A stretch of 64,000 bases of DNA from Vitis vinifera (GCF_030704535.1 NC_081822.1:4269001-4333000), one strand, 5' to 3'; positions 21,501 to 34,849 are shown, counted from the stretch's first letter. The notes: generated from the letters alone by a model not told the origin. Translations and numbers: made by a program.

Positions 21501-24084
21501 CACGCAACCAACATTCTTGGCATACATCTCAAAATACAAATATATAGCATAAACAAAAGAGTAGGTGGGTCGGACCAACACTTTGTTGGGGGTGCAATTG
21601 AGCACGGCCTTTGGAAAAATATTCAGTCATCTACATAATATTCTAATGCAACTAAATTGATCACAAGACATGCATGGCTAGTCAACAAGATGAACAAAAA
21701 TTAAAACATAAAGATATGGGTGATCAAGTTGGGGCTATTTTTCTTCTTTGTTAAGCTCTAGAGATTCTTGTTCAAGCACCTTCTTCTCTACGTCGGCATT
21801 TCATAAAGGGTGGTGGAACCTGGAAAAGGCTTGGGAAGTAAGGCTTGAAAGAGGAGAAAGTGGTGGTACCTGATACGTAGAGGGTGCGGCAGGTGTGGAG
21901 CATGAGTTTGTGTGGTAGGCTAGGCTTGGAACTCAAGGCTCATTGAGGCAAGAGCGATACGTGTATGGTGCGGAAAGTGTCGCACCTGCATTTTACGTAA
22001 AGGGGAGCACCTCTTACATGATTCAAATAAAAGGGTTCTAAATTAAGCTACCAAGGCTTCAGGCGTAAGCATTCAGGGTCTCTTTGGGTTTGCTTCACGT
22101 TGGGATATAAAACCTCAGCAAGACATTCTAAGTCATTCTCTCTGAAGTCTCAACATAGCCTCTTATTCGTAGGATAATCATAAAAAAATTGATCTTAAAA
22201 GTATATCACAGAAATTGATGATGGTGGTGATTATTATATGTTATATAGAAGAAACGAAATTAGTATATTACTCTTTTCAATAACGAAGTACTCTATATAT
22301 ACAAAATACCATACCCCACATAAGAGAAGTTAATTAATTGCAAGAACAACCTGGTTGATAATGTTCACAGATTCTCAGACTACTTTTTATTTTGGGTGCT
22401 GCCATTGGCTAGCCCATATTTAGTACACCAATTCAAAACCCACAAGGCCAGGAGAGGTGATCGGACTGGTCATGTGATCCAGTATACACCATTTCTAACT
22501 GGGTTGAATTGGGCTTGTCCTTGTTGTGTAATAAAATCCATTGATGGAGTAGCATAATTTCTGAAAGAGGTGTCATCAATTAACCCAATCTGATAAGCCG
22601 GGTCCTAAATTGCAGGTTCAAATACTAAATTGTCGAAAAAAGTCAAAAATTAATTGAAATTAACCCAGTTTTAAATCCATCCCTACGGAGACTCACAACA
22701 AAGCATAAGAAACTGAGAATTAAAACCACTAATTTTGTTACACCCATCCAATGTTTTGCCGCCGATGGCTCTTACATGCAGGCAGCTTATCACACCAAAA
22801 CACTTCTCCCTAAAGACATTAAAGATCCAACATTATCTTGGTGACACATAGCCACTGTAACTTCCCCTGCAACAAATATACATGTTTCATAAGCGTTTAT
22901 CAAAGTAAAGCAAAACTTTGTCATCATGTGTGATTATGACAATATATTTTTTCATAGGGTCCGTAAGAATATCATTGATGAACAATATTAACCAAGTAGA
23001 AATTATTACTTGATACACATATTTATGACACATGACATCATCATAAAATTGACAAAATTATGACACTAAGTTGTAACATTCCATTCCATTCCATGCCGAA
23101 GAAATATTTTTTCATTACAATATTTTTCATCATCAAAGATTAATTCATGTATATTATATTTAAAAGTATGGAGTATTTTATATTTTTTTATATAAAAATA
23201 TTCCTTAATCAATATACCAAGTAACTTCTTTATATACATGCATGATCTTTAATATTATCTTAGAAATTAGGTTTTTATTATTTTTTTATGCTGACATAAT
23301 GCAAAATATACCTTAACTAATTTCTTATATTTTTTTATGATGACATTAATGCAAAATATACCTTTAAGATTACCATCATAGCCAAATTTGGTTTCGTTCC
23401 TATTAAAGCGTTGTAAAAACTGGAGATAACTTATCAAAGTTTAAATCCATGTTGTGGGAAATAGTTGAATAATTATGATTATCTTTCGTAAATAAAATGG
23501 GAGGTTTATGAGGAGAATTATATTCAGAGCTATGAGAAAATTTACCCACTAAATTTAACATCAAAATCAGAATGAGTTATGAAGTTATCATAAAGACAAA
23601 CATTTAAAGATGAATAGGAGATAAGTGAAGGGTTGAGATAGTCTTTCATTGATTTACACCTATGACAAACTTGAAATTTAGGTTTTTATTGATTTATACC
23701 TATGATCACAAACCTGAAATTTAGGTGATCTCCTATTGATGTAGGCTTGGGGTGAGGTAGTTCCTCATCAACTTATAAACTGGTGTAGGCGTGGATGATG
23801 CTGGTGTGACCATTATGTCGCACTACTCTAATACTCCATTGTTACCTTCAAATTCTTAGTTTTAGCAACCCAACTTCAATATATATATATATATATAATG
23901 AATGTGAATCAAACCTAAAAGCAAAACGTTTATATTTTTACTAAAAACAACTAAACATTGTTGATCCCTAGAAATGATGTCACTTTCTTAACTACAAATG
24001 TTCATTGTAATTAAAATATTAAAATCTAGGATATACGATAACTTTGATAAAAAAAATTAAAAATAAAGTTATGACAATTTTGTA
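18575..24084. other. Intergenic region upstream of the TPR gene
   Basis: This holds the promoter and 5'UTR of the TPR gene at its left end. Open frames here (for example 19007-19210, 20524-20853, 21311-21499) are short, overlap frames on the other strand and have no recognisable domain. A TA run lies near 23880-23897. I see nothing else. Confidence 0.5.
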
Positions 24085-24093
24085 ATATTCTAA

Positions 24094-24559
24094 GGGAGAA
24101 TTATCTTTTGGGGGTAGATAGACCCCCAAATTAACAAAAGGTCCATATAACTTTTCAAATTGAGTTGAAGGATATGAAATAGTAACGGACAAATATACCA
24201 TTTAAGAACACATATAAAATATTTTATAAAATTAAGTTAAATAATTTTTTTTCAATAATTTTTTTTTCAAAAATATTAAATTAAATATTTTTTTAAATAT
24301 TAAATTAAATAAATTTATTTTTAAAAAATATTCAATTAAATAAATTTATTTTTTAAAAATATTAAATTAAATAAAAGTATTTTTCAAAAATATTAATTTT
24401 TTTTCTCAAAATCAACAAAGGGCATTTTTGGAAATACTGAAGGATGATATCCTTCAACTCAATTTTCATACTTTCATTGGGTCTTGGGCTTAATTTGAAG
24501 AATTACATGGATCTTTTATTAATTTGGGGGCCCATCTACCCCCAAAACATAATTCTCTC
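24094..24559. mobile_element. Mutator-like MITE with long terminal inverted repeats
   Basis: The left end starts GGGAGAATTATCTTTTGGGG and the right end, on the opposite strand, GAGAGAATTATGTTTTGGGG. The inverted similarity continues for about 70 bp through GTAGAT, CCCCCAAATTAA and TCCAT, then is broken by an indel and resumes at a GAGTTGAAGGATAT block. The element is flanked by a direct repeat ATATTCTAA(G) at 24085-24093/94 and 24560-24568/69. A 9-10 bp duplication with long TIRs is typical of Mutator-type elements. The 466-bp interior has no transposase; it is AT-rich with about four tandem units of TATTAAATTAAATAAAT type at 24280-24400. The mirror-image open frames at its two ends are products of the TIRs and not genes. 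Confidence 0.85.
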
Positions 24560-27500
24560 ATATTCTAAGTTGTCATCCTTTGAAATCTACATTAATGAGT
24601 TCAGTTATTGTACATTACAAAGATTAATTATTTCCTTAAACTAAAAACAATCCTAATAAACAATAAATAAGGATAAAAAGATTTTATAAAATGTTAAATA
24701 AAATAAACAAAATAAAATAAAAAGTTTTGAAGAGTATTTAATAAAATAAAAGAAAATGTTCTTAGGAGTTTCACAATCTAATATTGAATCCATTGAGAGA
24801 GAGAGAAAGAGAAAAAAAAAATTATGTAATATAGGTTGAGGATCAAAGTCTACTTGAGATAAATTTGAGTCTAAAAATCAATTCACATATGGAATTAGGC
24901 TTTTAACTTTAGAAAATGAATCTCTTAAGACAATTAAATATATTGGTCAATTTAGTTTTCAGTTTATCAAAAAAAAAAAAAACTAATATCCATCTTGTAA
25001 ATTTGGCTATTAGACTTGTAGAATGATCAAGTTAAGTTAATTAGAAATCAAGGTTTTTATAAGAATTACTAATATCTCAATAAGAATCTTTTATATCTTA
25101 TCAAAAGTGAACTAATATATAAGATTTATTTTTACTGATTTAAATATAAAAACATAAAGAAAACCAATCAAAGTCTTCCTTTGAATTCTTCATGTTCATG
25201 TTAACATTTCCATATTTCATAAAATTAGTCAAAGAGCATAGGAGATTTCTCCTTATAACCATGTTTGGTTGCCAATAAAATATAGTATAAAATTAAATAG
25301 AAAATTGAAATTTTATTGAAAAACTAAGAGAGAAGTACAAAGCTTTCAAAAACATACCTGTGTATCTCCATCTTCCTCTCTCTATGAACTATATGCCTAA
25401 ACCCTAAAACAAGGTAAATAGGTATAATATAACCCTAAAATAAACATATGACACCTTCTAATTGGTTGGTTGTTCCAAAAATTACATCAAAATGTCCAAA
25501 AAGCACAAAAAACTATGAATTCTAAATGTTCTCATTCAATTTTAAATTGAATAGGAGGAGCCTTTTGATGTAAATTCAAATTAGTGGAAGCTTGGAGAAC
25601 ACAAAACAATCTTTATATTCAAAATTTGGAGTGAATTTGAAATCATTTCAAACTCATAAGTGTGATTTCAAATTGGCATTAGTAATTTCAAATTAGACAT
25701 GTAAATTTTAAATTCAACTTTTGCCACGTCCCATAACTCTACTTCAAATGGTCATATTTTCTTTGTTTCAATTTCAATTCATATACCATTAGATTCATGA
25801 TTTCTTAAGCTTTGAGACTATATGTAGCAATCATTAAAAAACTCATGCAAGACTATCCAAAATCTAATTCAAAGTTAGGGCTGATTTCTTTTAACTTAAT
25901 TCATATTGTCATTTTTATGTATTAATGTTCTTAGGCAAAAATTGTTATGTGATCACAATACTTTTATCTAGACTTTCATCCTTAGCCCGTTGCCCCATCT
26001 TGTGTTTGTAAAAATATTGAAAAAAAGCATATTTCATTGTTTATGTTTAGGAGTGTGCCTTCACTAACACCCGTAGTTATTGAACCTCAAGACTAGAGCG
26101 TTATCACCCAAAACCTTCGTACAATGGTACATTATCACATCCTGATAAAAATTCGAAAAATGTTTTATTCTATTTTAATTCCAGTTTTAAAATAATTGTT
26201 TTCTTCTCAACCTTTAAATCCAACAGTAGTGAGGTCTTTCTTTCCAAAAGATACTTCAAAATGACTCTTTTAATTCACAAGGATGTGCATGGAACTTCAT
26301 TAAACCACAGTAAATAGTGGGAAGATAAGATGAAGGGTACAAGAGAGGATTTTCATTTTTTAGACTATAGCCACCTTCTTCCTAAATGCGGCTAATCACC
26401 TCCAAGTACAACAAAGTGAGTTCCTGATTGTGAATTAAAGTTTGAAGGACAATAAAGTTTGAAAAGTGGGACATCCTAACGCCATGGTAGGATGACTCAG
26501 AAATCGAAAATAAAAAACCATTTTTCTTGTCCTAATAATCAACTTTAGCTCTTAGCACAAAAGCTTGGTGAGGTATGCTGCAGCTTTAGTGTTGTTACAT
26601 ATTTATTCAGTTGTTTCCCCAATAAAATCTGAGCACTTCAACAGTTCAACTAGCTGATTTTGATCTGGTAAAGCTGTCAAATTATTAACAATGAGGCATA
26701 AAACACATTCGACTCCCTAGTCTAGTACATCGTGGGATGTATAACCAAACAAACCACCGAAGGAGGCAAATTTTTACTTGATTCCAATTTCCAACCTCTT
26801 GAAACTCTTGAAATGCCCACACTAGATGTAGTTCTAACTTCTAACACGGGACCAAATCGACTACTTTTTCCTCTGGCTCGAGGGATGGGAGGTCGGAGAA
26901 TATTGAATCATAAATTTTCTTGTTACTAGAACTTTGAAAGGCAAGCAGCTTGGAAAAAAGAATTATGAATCCCAAACTGATGCACTGATGATGCTAATGT
27001 CCAAGCCAGATTATCTCAGATCCTCACGATGCACCCGCGTGTGGTCTTATCTCTGGTGTTTTTTTATTCATAATTTTATTTTTTTGTTTGTTTGCTTTTG
27101 CTTTTGAAATGGTAATTAATACAGGAGAATCTATATGGTTGCGGACTGGATTCAAAGTGGAGCTTTCAACAGGTCACTGATATTATAGCCTATAGGCCCG
27201 GCTAGGAAAACTAGAAATGGCCTACTGACTGATCTCTGCACATCCCTCACTCAAATGTCAAAACTCACATTAATATCAAAACTAGAATTATAGTATGCTT
27301 CAAAATATACTACAATTCTCTCCTATCACTATCAGAGACAATACCTCATGCCAATCCCCCACCCCCTACGCACGCTAGAATTGTGGCTTACCAACTGCAA
27401 TTATGATTGGATGGGCTCAGGTCCGAAAAGACTTTTTTTATGGGCGAACTCAGACCGACCAGCATCCTTGTAACAGCGGGAAATTGGGCTGGGCCAGCTC

Positions 27501-29452
27501 AAATAGTTCCTCATTCAGAAACGTCAGAAGCCCAACCGAAATGCTTTCGCCCCATTTGCGATTTTAATATTACGACCAAGTTCGGCCAAGCCACATCTCT
27601 ACTTTCCTGAATCTGGAAATCATGCTATATTTGAAAACCATTGTCCTATTACCCGTGTCACCCTCTTCATTGCCCATGAGACTTCACTTTCATTCTCTCA
27701 CTTCATTAATAATCAATTAGCTGCTGACCACTTGAAAAAACAATTGAAAATATTTCAAAAAATTAATCAGTTTTAACGTGTAAAAGATGCCCTAAAAACT
27801 TGTTCAAGAGTAGGTACCCCTTATAAAGTTCCTCGCACAATTTGACTTGAGCATTCCCACAAAGGTTCTACTTGTATTACATATGTAAAAGGCATCAATC
27901 TCTTTTGCCCTAATTCCAATGTAAAAATCACAAATGGTTAACACCACCCCTTCAAGACCAAATGCCGCACATCTTGACCAGACCCATGTGAGGGGCTCTT
28001 AGTTCAACTATAGTAATACAAGGAAAGACAAAAGAAGCATTAAAATAAACTAAACCCGCATTCAATTTCGTATGGTGATATAGCGTAACATAATGGCCTA
28101 TAATCTAAACACGGGTAAGGGCACCAACAAAAAGCACAAAAAGACAACGATAATGAAAGAAAAAGAAGTGGAAGAAGAAGGGCAAGCGCTGTACAAGTTG
28201 GATTTTTTCAAGATCCATTGCTCAAGTTAATAATGTTGTAGAATAAGGTGACCTAACCCGCATGTGAATATTTCCAATTACCAAAAAGAGTGACATAGCA
28301 GTGGTGGAAACTCTATATTATAATAGGGTGTGATAATTGCAACAGTTGAAGAAGCATAAATGTGAAAGAAAGGCATTGAATTGATTTGAATAATGGAAAC
28401 CGGTATTATTTTAGTTAAGATTTCACCAAGGGACAACAGCAGAGAATTTGGATTTTGGGAGTTTGAGATTTGTTTTGTGGAACCTCACATATTATAACAC
28501 ATAAGATGACAAAGATGCGGAACCTCACAATATTATATTTATGAAATTTTTTAATCAACTGATGTATGCAGTATTAATGTTTTTCTTTTGGGTTTCAATG
28601 GTTGTAGCGACACATGAATGTGGTTGAGCTGACCTAACCATCTAAGATTTAGATCTCTTTTTCTTGAATAAAATTAAGCTCTGGTTTGAAAGGGGAATGA
28701 ATAGCAAAAGAAGAAGAAGATAAACCAATAATTAAGGATCAAGTGACGATCACGAAATATTATTCAAAGAAGACCGCATATAAAAATATAGTAGATGAAT
28801 CCAGCTATCAATATTCGTGTGGGCAATAATACGTAGAAAGATCATGAAGAAACATCATGTTTTCAATCTTAATCACAGAGGACGACTACGGTAAAAGATT
28901 CTCTGATGTTGCTCAATTATAACCTGGATTTTATTTCTGAAGTTTTACCAGGCCTCATGAGTTCTGACTTGGTCAAAGGCTGATCAAGGTAGAGAATTTT
29001 CTTTGGTGATTTATTGACGCAGCCGTAGATCCATGCCATGTATGATTTTTGCAGTAATTTATAGAGATTTATAGAGCAAACTCATTTTAAAAAATGCGGA
29101 AAACATATTATAATAGGGGCATATTTTTTGTCCAGTAGTGCAGTATAATTATTGGGTGTCAGTGTAAATGTGAGAGGGGGAATTTTAAACAGTGGTGGAG
29201 GTGGTGCGTGGCTGCGACAGCGGTGGCATTGGCCGGTGATTTTATTCAGTTCATGGCCTGTGGCCACTGACTTTACCCAATTTAGCTGCTTATTCTTTTA
29301 TTCTTTTTCCTTTTTGTGTGTATATCAATATATATATTTGGTGTGTGTATGTGTGGTTTTTCAATATATATATAAATATTTTTTAACCTTTTTAAACCTT
29401 AACCTCAAATCCCTTTCTTCCTTTCACATTCTGTATCAAACTTCTCCAACCA

Positions 29453-29479
29453 TTTCTCTCTCTCTCTCTCTCTCTCTCT
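29453..29479. repeat. TC microsatellite in the VQ-gene leader region
   Basis: About eleven TC units. CT-rich tracts like this are common in plant 5'UTRs and core promoters. Confidence 0.9.
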
Positions 29480-29686
29480 AATATACACTTTGAGTTTGAC
29501 CCGTTGCCAGCCATGGGCAGCTCTTTCTCTCCACCAATGGAGACCCCACCCTCCAATCTCTGGAGGATCTCCTAAGTGGGAACATATGCTGAACCCCGCC
29601 TCTCTTTTAGAGCAGAAAGCTTAAATAGCCTTTCCTCTCTCATTTCTCTCCTTTTTTTTCTTCCCCGGAACCCTAATTCAAAGCAC

Positions 29687-29773
29687 ATGGGAGAGGAGAA
29701 GAAAACTCCAATATCTCTTGGATCTCCACCTTTCCCCTCTGCCCATCACAATAAAGATCCTCCGGCATACTGA
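29687..29773 (+). other. Upstream ORF in the VQ-gene leader
   Basis: An ATG at 29687 opens a 28-codon frame (MGEEKKTPISLGSPPFPSAH and eight more residues) ending at TGA 29771-29773, about 290 bp before the VQ start. A second tiny frame starts at 29858. If transcribed, these would be expected to lower translation of the VQ protein. No conservation data are available here. Confidence 0.35.
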
Positions 29774-30061
29774 TCTTCCTCTTACCCTTTTTTCTTTATT
29801 TTTTATAGGAGAAACTCTTGAGGAGGAGTTCTGATTGCAGATCAGGGCTTTAAAGATATGGGGACTTTATGAAAGCTGTTCTAGAAGATCTCTCTCCATT
29901 TACTTCATGGATTCTTTTTGGGTATCCTCATAATTGAAGTTTTCAGATTATCTTTTTCCCTCTGCAACTTTGCAACCATCACCATCTCTTTGCAGGTTTC
30001 ATCCTCTCCTTTTTTCCATTTTGTTTATTATTATCGCCGTCCTCCTTTCCAAGTTAAAGCT

Positions 30062-31456
30062 ATGGATTCTGGCAACAGTAGTAGTATGCAATCTTCGAGT
30101 GGGGGGGATGAAGAGTATGAGTCAAGGCCCGAGTCGATCCCGGCTTTCTTGAATCCTTCTGGCCACTTTGGTTCAGTCTCATCAAACCCACAGCCACCAC
30201 CTTTTCCTCACCACCAAAACCACCCACCTACTTTGTTTGATCCTCGATCAAATTATGTGGATGCTTTCTCTCAATCATCAGCAAACCCAAATGCAAATTC
30301 CTTGTTAAATCTCGACACGGTTTGGTCCAGAGGCCTAAGATCTGAGCCGAATTGCACTGACTTTGGGAACCTCACAGGCTTGTCTTCTTCCTCAACATCA
30401 TCATCAGGCCAATCTATGTTAGGGGTTCAAGGACCCGGTCAGGGCCAATTCCCAAGTTCATCTTCCACGAGGATGATGTCAGTCCATGAAAATGGTGGAC
30501 GTGCTTCGTCTGCTTCACTGCCCTCTGATCAAACCAACGTGGTCCGAAGCTCCAAGAAGCGAACCAGGGCTTCAAGACGGGCACCCACAACTGTACTCAC
30601 CACCGACACGTCCAATTTCCGAGCAATGGTGCAAGAATTCACTGGGATCCCCGCTCCTCCATTCTCCGCCTCACCCTACTCTCGCAGGCTCGATCTCTTT
30701 GGCGCTGGCTCATCCATCAAGCCGGGACATCTGGAACCACTGGGGCCTCTCTATCCTTTACGCCCTTCCCCCCACAAGGTTCAGCCAAACCTATTTGTAT
30801 CTTCATCTTCCTCCCCATCTCCTTCTTTCTTCAACTCTACTATCGGTGACTCTATTGTTTCTACTACTAATATTGCCACTACCTCTACTAACAACATCAT
30901 TACCACTTCCATGGCTGCTGCCACCAACGCTATCAATTCAGGTTCTAATACCTACCAACTACCTTCTGATCCTGGGTTTCCCAAACAACCTCAAAATGTA
31001 CTAGGCATGCAAAACCCAATCCTCTCTTTCCAGTCTCTCCTGCAGTCTCCACCTTCCCATCCGCTCAAGTACCCTTTAGCCGATGTACCGGTTTTTGGCA
31101 CCAAGTCTCCGGCAAGTTTAACCTTACCCTTACCTTCCTTTGAGGAATTGGGCGTGCCCCATGGACACGTTAATGCAAACATTAGCGGGCTCCCAAGTCA
31201 TGCAACTTCTGGTGGGTCGAGGCGGCTCAGGACAGACGATAATGGAACATGCTGGAGGGATGGAGCGGGATCCAACGAGGGGAGTCGAGAACAGTTGAGG
31301 CCGTTCAATGGAAATTATGGTGATTCACCCCAGGTTAGTAGCTTTAAGTTGAACTGCTCAGCTTCTTCATCAGCTTTCCACCCTGAGAAGGGATCAGATA
31401 ACGTTTCCTCTAGGGGTGAAGGTACAGTGGATTCATGGATTTGTCCTTCGGATTAG
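30062..31456 (+). CDS. VQ-motif protein
   Basis: A 464-residue intronless protein. It carries the VQ motif FRAMVQEFTG at residues 186-195, preceded by the basic stretch SSKKRTRASRRAPTTVL and followed by IPAPPF. VQ proteins are plant nuclear cofactors that bind WRKY factors and modulate defence and development. The rest is low in complexity: Ser/Pro-rich N-terminus, poly-Ser runs, a Thr/Asn-rich segment around 270-310 and conserved short blocks such as LGMQNPILSFQSLLQSP. The frame is open upstream to 29918, but I place the start at 30062 because MDSGNSSSMQSSSGGDEEYE is, from memory, the N-terminus typical of this long VQ subgroup. The bases before it encode a hydrophobic stretch more like a leader. 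An in-frame spliced alternative start at 29907 is possible. Intronless structure is usual in the family. Confidence 0.93.
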   Translation: MDSGNSSSMQSSSGGDEEYESRPESIPAFLNPSGHFGSVSSNPQPPPFPHHQNHPPTLFDPRSNYVDAFSQSSANPNANSLLNLDTVWSRGLRSEPNCTDFGNLTGLSSSSTSSSGQSMLGVQGPGQGQFPSSSSTRMMSVHENGGRASSASLPSDQTNVVRSSKKRTRASRRAPTTVLTTDTSNFRAMVQEFTGIPAPPFSASPYSRRLDLFGAGSSIKPGHLEPLGPLYPLRPSPHKVQPNLFVSSSSSPSPSFFNSTIGDSIVSTTNIATTSTNNIITTSMAAATNAINSGSNTYQLPSDPGFPKQPQNVLGMQNPILSFQSLLQSPPSHPLKYPLADVPVFGTKSPASLTLPLPSFEELGVPHGHVNANISGLPSHATSGGSRRLRTDDNGTCWRDGAGSNEGSREQLRPFNGNYGDSPQVSSFKLNCSASSSAFHPEKGSDNVSSRGEGTVDSWICPSD

Positions 31457-33418
31457 GATTTGTGCAGCAATAAACAGTACAGAGAAACTACAATGAGGAA
31501 GAACTGTTTTACAGCAGAGAGGATGATGATGTTGGGTCTGTCCTTCAACATTCATCATCCCTCGTCTTTAGCTAAGTTATGGCATCATATATTATCTTAA
31601 TTATATGTAAATATGGTGTCTTCTCTCTGATTAAATATCCATAGAATGATTACAGAAATTAAAGTTTCCTCTATATATTTATATGTATAGTTATTCATTT
31701 CTTTTTCTTCTTCTTTTTTTTTTTTCCCTTCTTTTTCAGCAGTTGTTCATTTCTTTGACTGTCTCATGGTTATAAAACATCTTCCCCACTGCTTCACAGA
31801 GAATACCTAACACCTAAACGAAACCCCATTAAGCTAAAAAAATTTCTTCCTCGTACATTATCTACTGGAAGAAAATAAGCTTGTAGGTGCTACGTTACTA
31901 TAAGAGTTAATAAGACCCGGTGTTCCTCATTCCTTTATTCGTATTCCACATAATGTCATGACTTTTGGTTACTTGAAAATCATGCCATGCCATGAGTAAG
32001 AAGAGGATCAGATTCTCTTTTTTAATAAGCCTCGACCCTTAGATTATATTTATATGTATCATTTTACCCATTATTTAATTGTAGTGTAATATAATTAATA
32101 TTTATGTTTGTTATATTTCATATTGGATATCTTGAGAAAATAATAAAGAGATATCAAAAGCAACAAATCATAAAAAACCTTCAACAACTCTTTCAGGAAA
32201 AAAAACAATTGAAGGTATTTGAACTCTGAATGCGACTCAGGTTGATTTCTGGCCTCACCCCAAACCCTTTTGTCTTTGAGGAAAATGAAAATTCACTTCA
32301 CCCGTTGTCGCTGTGTGGGAGCTTCTCCACGCGTTTTTTGTGCCTTTTTATGAATAGCTGCTCGGTTTCCTCTTCTTGCTGCAAGTTTGCAACTTGTTGC
32401 GGCTGAGTCAGACCAGATGTAAAATCGGCTTCTCCTTGGATTTTAAGAGATTTTGATAGGAAATGTATTCACATTTGATTAGTCCGGATTTTATACTTCA
32501 GTCTTTAGGCCTATATAATGAAAAAGCTGATTTGTTCTTCTTCGCCTCTAAAGCATGTGCTGTTGAATTATTTCTTTGTATTTTTCTCTAAGATAAAGTG
32601 CTGTCTGCAGGTTTCTTCATTTTAATTTTAATTTTATTTATTTATTGTATTCTCGTGCTAAATCTGACTGTTCAATGTTTATTTTCTATTGAAACTGATG
32701 ACGCAACTCAGTGATCGGTGGCAAGATTTGGGACACATTCCTTAGCCACCGTACGACCATAAACTACAAGTTAAAAACGCCTCCATTTTTCTTAATTGTT
32801 TTCTTCCCTTTGTTATTTTTCTAGTTGAAAATTATAATTTTTAACAAGCCCATTCTAGGTATATCCCCAGCTTGCTGGCTTCCAATCCATATGAATCATA
32901 AAATCTCTTCTTATTAGACAGTTCCGCGTATGCATCCTGGAAGGCCATTGACAATAGCTCCCTCTAATTTACAGAAGATAAAAATACGATACGATACGTA
33001 TACAATTCACCAACTTCATTTCAAATCATCTGGGCAATAACGTATAAGCCACAGGATGTTTTCTAATCAAAAGATATGGATAAGGAAATCAAGATCATGT
33101 ACTTCAAAGCAATGGCCAACCACCGTCAAGTTGTGGGGTTGAATAATTTAATTGCAGTTTTTGGAGGGTTCAGCCTGAGTTGATAGAGTACTTGTAGCAA
33201 TTAAGGAGTTCGATGTAGATGTATTATTCGAGAAAGTAATATTGTAGCTGATATCCTAAAAGTCAGTGATCTTTTAATGCTTTGCATGCCCGAATTTTCA
33301 CTTGTCTTTTAAGGCCCTGGCAGTGAAATATAGAGATGAAAATTAGAAAGCAAAAAAAGAGGAACATGAATAGGGAGGAGAGAGAACTGGGTTATTTATT
33401 TGATACCTCTTTTGATAC

Positions 33419-33554
33419 CAATCTCCCAAAATCTGATGGTTAATCATTTCTTTTAGCTATGAATAGCCAAGGGAGAGTGACCTTTTTGTTCAAAATATTT
33501 TTGAATCATTTTACAGCCAGAAGAAATGATTAACCATGAGATTTTGGGAGATTG
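33419..33554. repeat. Near-perfect 34-bp inverted repeat (hairpin) with 68-nt loop
   Basis: The left arm at 33419-33452 starts CAATCTCCCAAAATCT. The right arm at 33521-33554 is its reverse complement with one mismatch (position 17 of the arm). Weaker pairing extends inward through TTTTAGCT / GGCTG. A third, diverged copy of the right arm (ATTTTGGGAGATTGG) lies at about 33671-33686 in direct orientation. It could be a small MITE or foldback element or a young hairpin-RNA locus. Confidence 0.8.
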
Positions 33555-34849
33555 ATGTAAAAAGAAGGATAAAGTAGATAACCTCTCCCTCTCTCCCCCT
33601 CTCTCTCCCTCTCACATATACAATGATGATAAAATTAAAAAACAAATGTAGAAGAGATTATTAGCCATGGAATTTTGGGAGATTGGGGGACCTTTTGAGG
33701 GGATGTTGTGACATGTGACTCTCTCTTTTGGAATATGGTGGCCCATGCCAGAGAATAATATGGTTTTTAGTAATGATGATTGTTTCTCTCCATGTATCTA
33801 CCTCTCACTCCCTCATCTTTGTCCTCAGCTCAGCTCAGTCCCCAGGCTCATGTGAGAGAGACCTCCCCTCAAAGTTCCCAACCGAAAATTAAAAGGCCCA
33901 GCCTAAATCTCTGAGCATGTGTCCCTACAATTTCGAGCCAACCCCAAAAGCTACAAACCTTTTAACACCCTTTCCCTCCCTCAAAGAAACATATATTATT
34001 TAATCAACTGTTCCACAGACAGATCGAAGTTCCAGTATATGCAGCACGTCAAAACCTTGTCCCAACCCCAAGCCCCATGTGACCCATTCTATATTAGGAA
34101 GTAGTAACCCAACCCCTTCTAAAGTAATCCAATAATTCAACTTCCTTGTGCGCTTGTGACACAGAAATTTGTGTTTGTGACACTAGCTGTTAACCTTCAT
34201 AAAGTAATTATCGGGGTATAATTTTTATATTCTATGCTCATTTTCTACTCAAGATGTTGATTGCCTCCTTTTCCTAATCATTCATTCATTTCCATTATTA
34301 AGTTTCAAGTATGCAAGTTAGTATACGTAAGCAATGATGAAGGTGGGGTACAAAGGTGATGGGAGCGGGTCTTGGAAGAGTCGGACCAATACCTCGTGGC
34401 TAGACTTAAAAGGGAGCAATGTTGGAACTTGGGGCCTGGGCTCCATCTGGTGGCTCCGGAGAAAAGCTTTTGATTCCTTCGTTTGACAAGTCTTTGGTGT
34501 GTAGGCAGGGATTAATCTGATGGGCGGGATTGAACCCGTGATGATCTCACGGTTGCCGACACATACCACAGCCGTAGATGAGAGTCTGCAACTTCAACAT
34601 CAAGGTGTGTGGCCAAAACCCAATCAATGGGCTGCTTTAATTTATGCAAGGGGAGGGGGAGGCCACAGGAACATAAATAAACAAGTTACACTGATTTAAA
34701 TGAAGTTGGCTCTTTAGTTATGTCCCTATCATCGTGCAGTTCGGTAGCCCACTTGAGAAAAGTCCTTCCTTGGAATGAACACTCAATGCCACACAATATT
34801 GCAAGTTTTCATTTTTTGAGTAGGTCAAGATGAACCCCCTAGCTACTTC

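Larger units (their letters stand above)
24570..29906. other. Intergenic region, no supported gene
   Basis: AT-rich to about 26,200, then more mixed composition. The stretch at 25,260-26,170 has the look of old repeat sequence (for example GTCCCATAACTCTACTTCAAATGG split over runs of ATTTCAAATT), but I cannot assign a family. Frames such as 26732-26929 and 27407-27610 have no coding character. The last ~400 bp is the leader region of the VQ gene, with a TC repeat at 29457-29479. Confidence 0.45.

Noticed and set aside
24019-24644. Two mirror-image open frames on opposite strands with similar peptides
   Set aside because: They are readings of the two terminal inverted repeats of the MITE at 24094-24559.
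25260-26170. Sequence with the feel of an LTR-element flank
   Set aside because: No TG...CA ends, primer binding site or target duplication were found.
34500-34560. GGGTTCAATCCCGCC on the minus strand, like a tRNA T arm
   Set aside because: No acceptor, D or anticodon arm could be found at the right distance; I could not match it to an organellar or nuclear tRNA.
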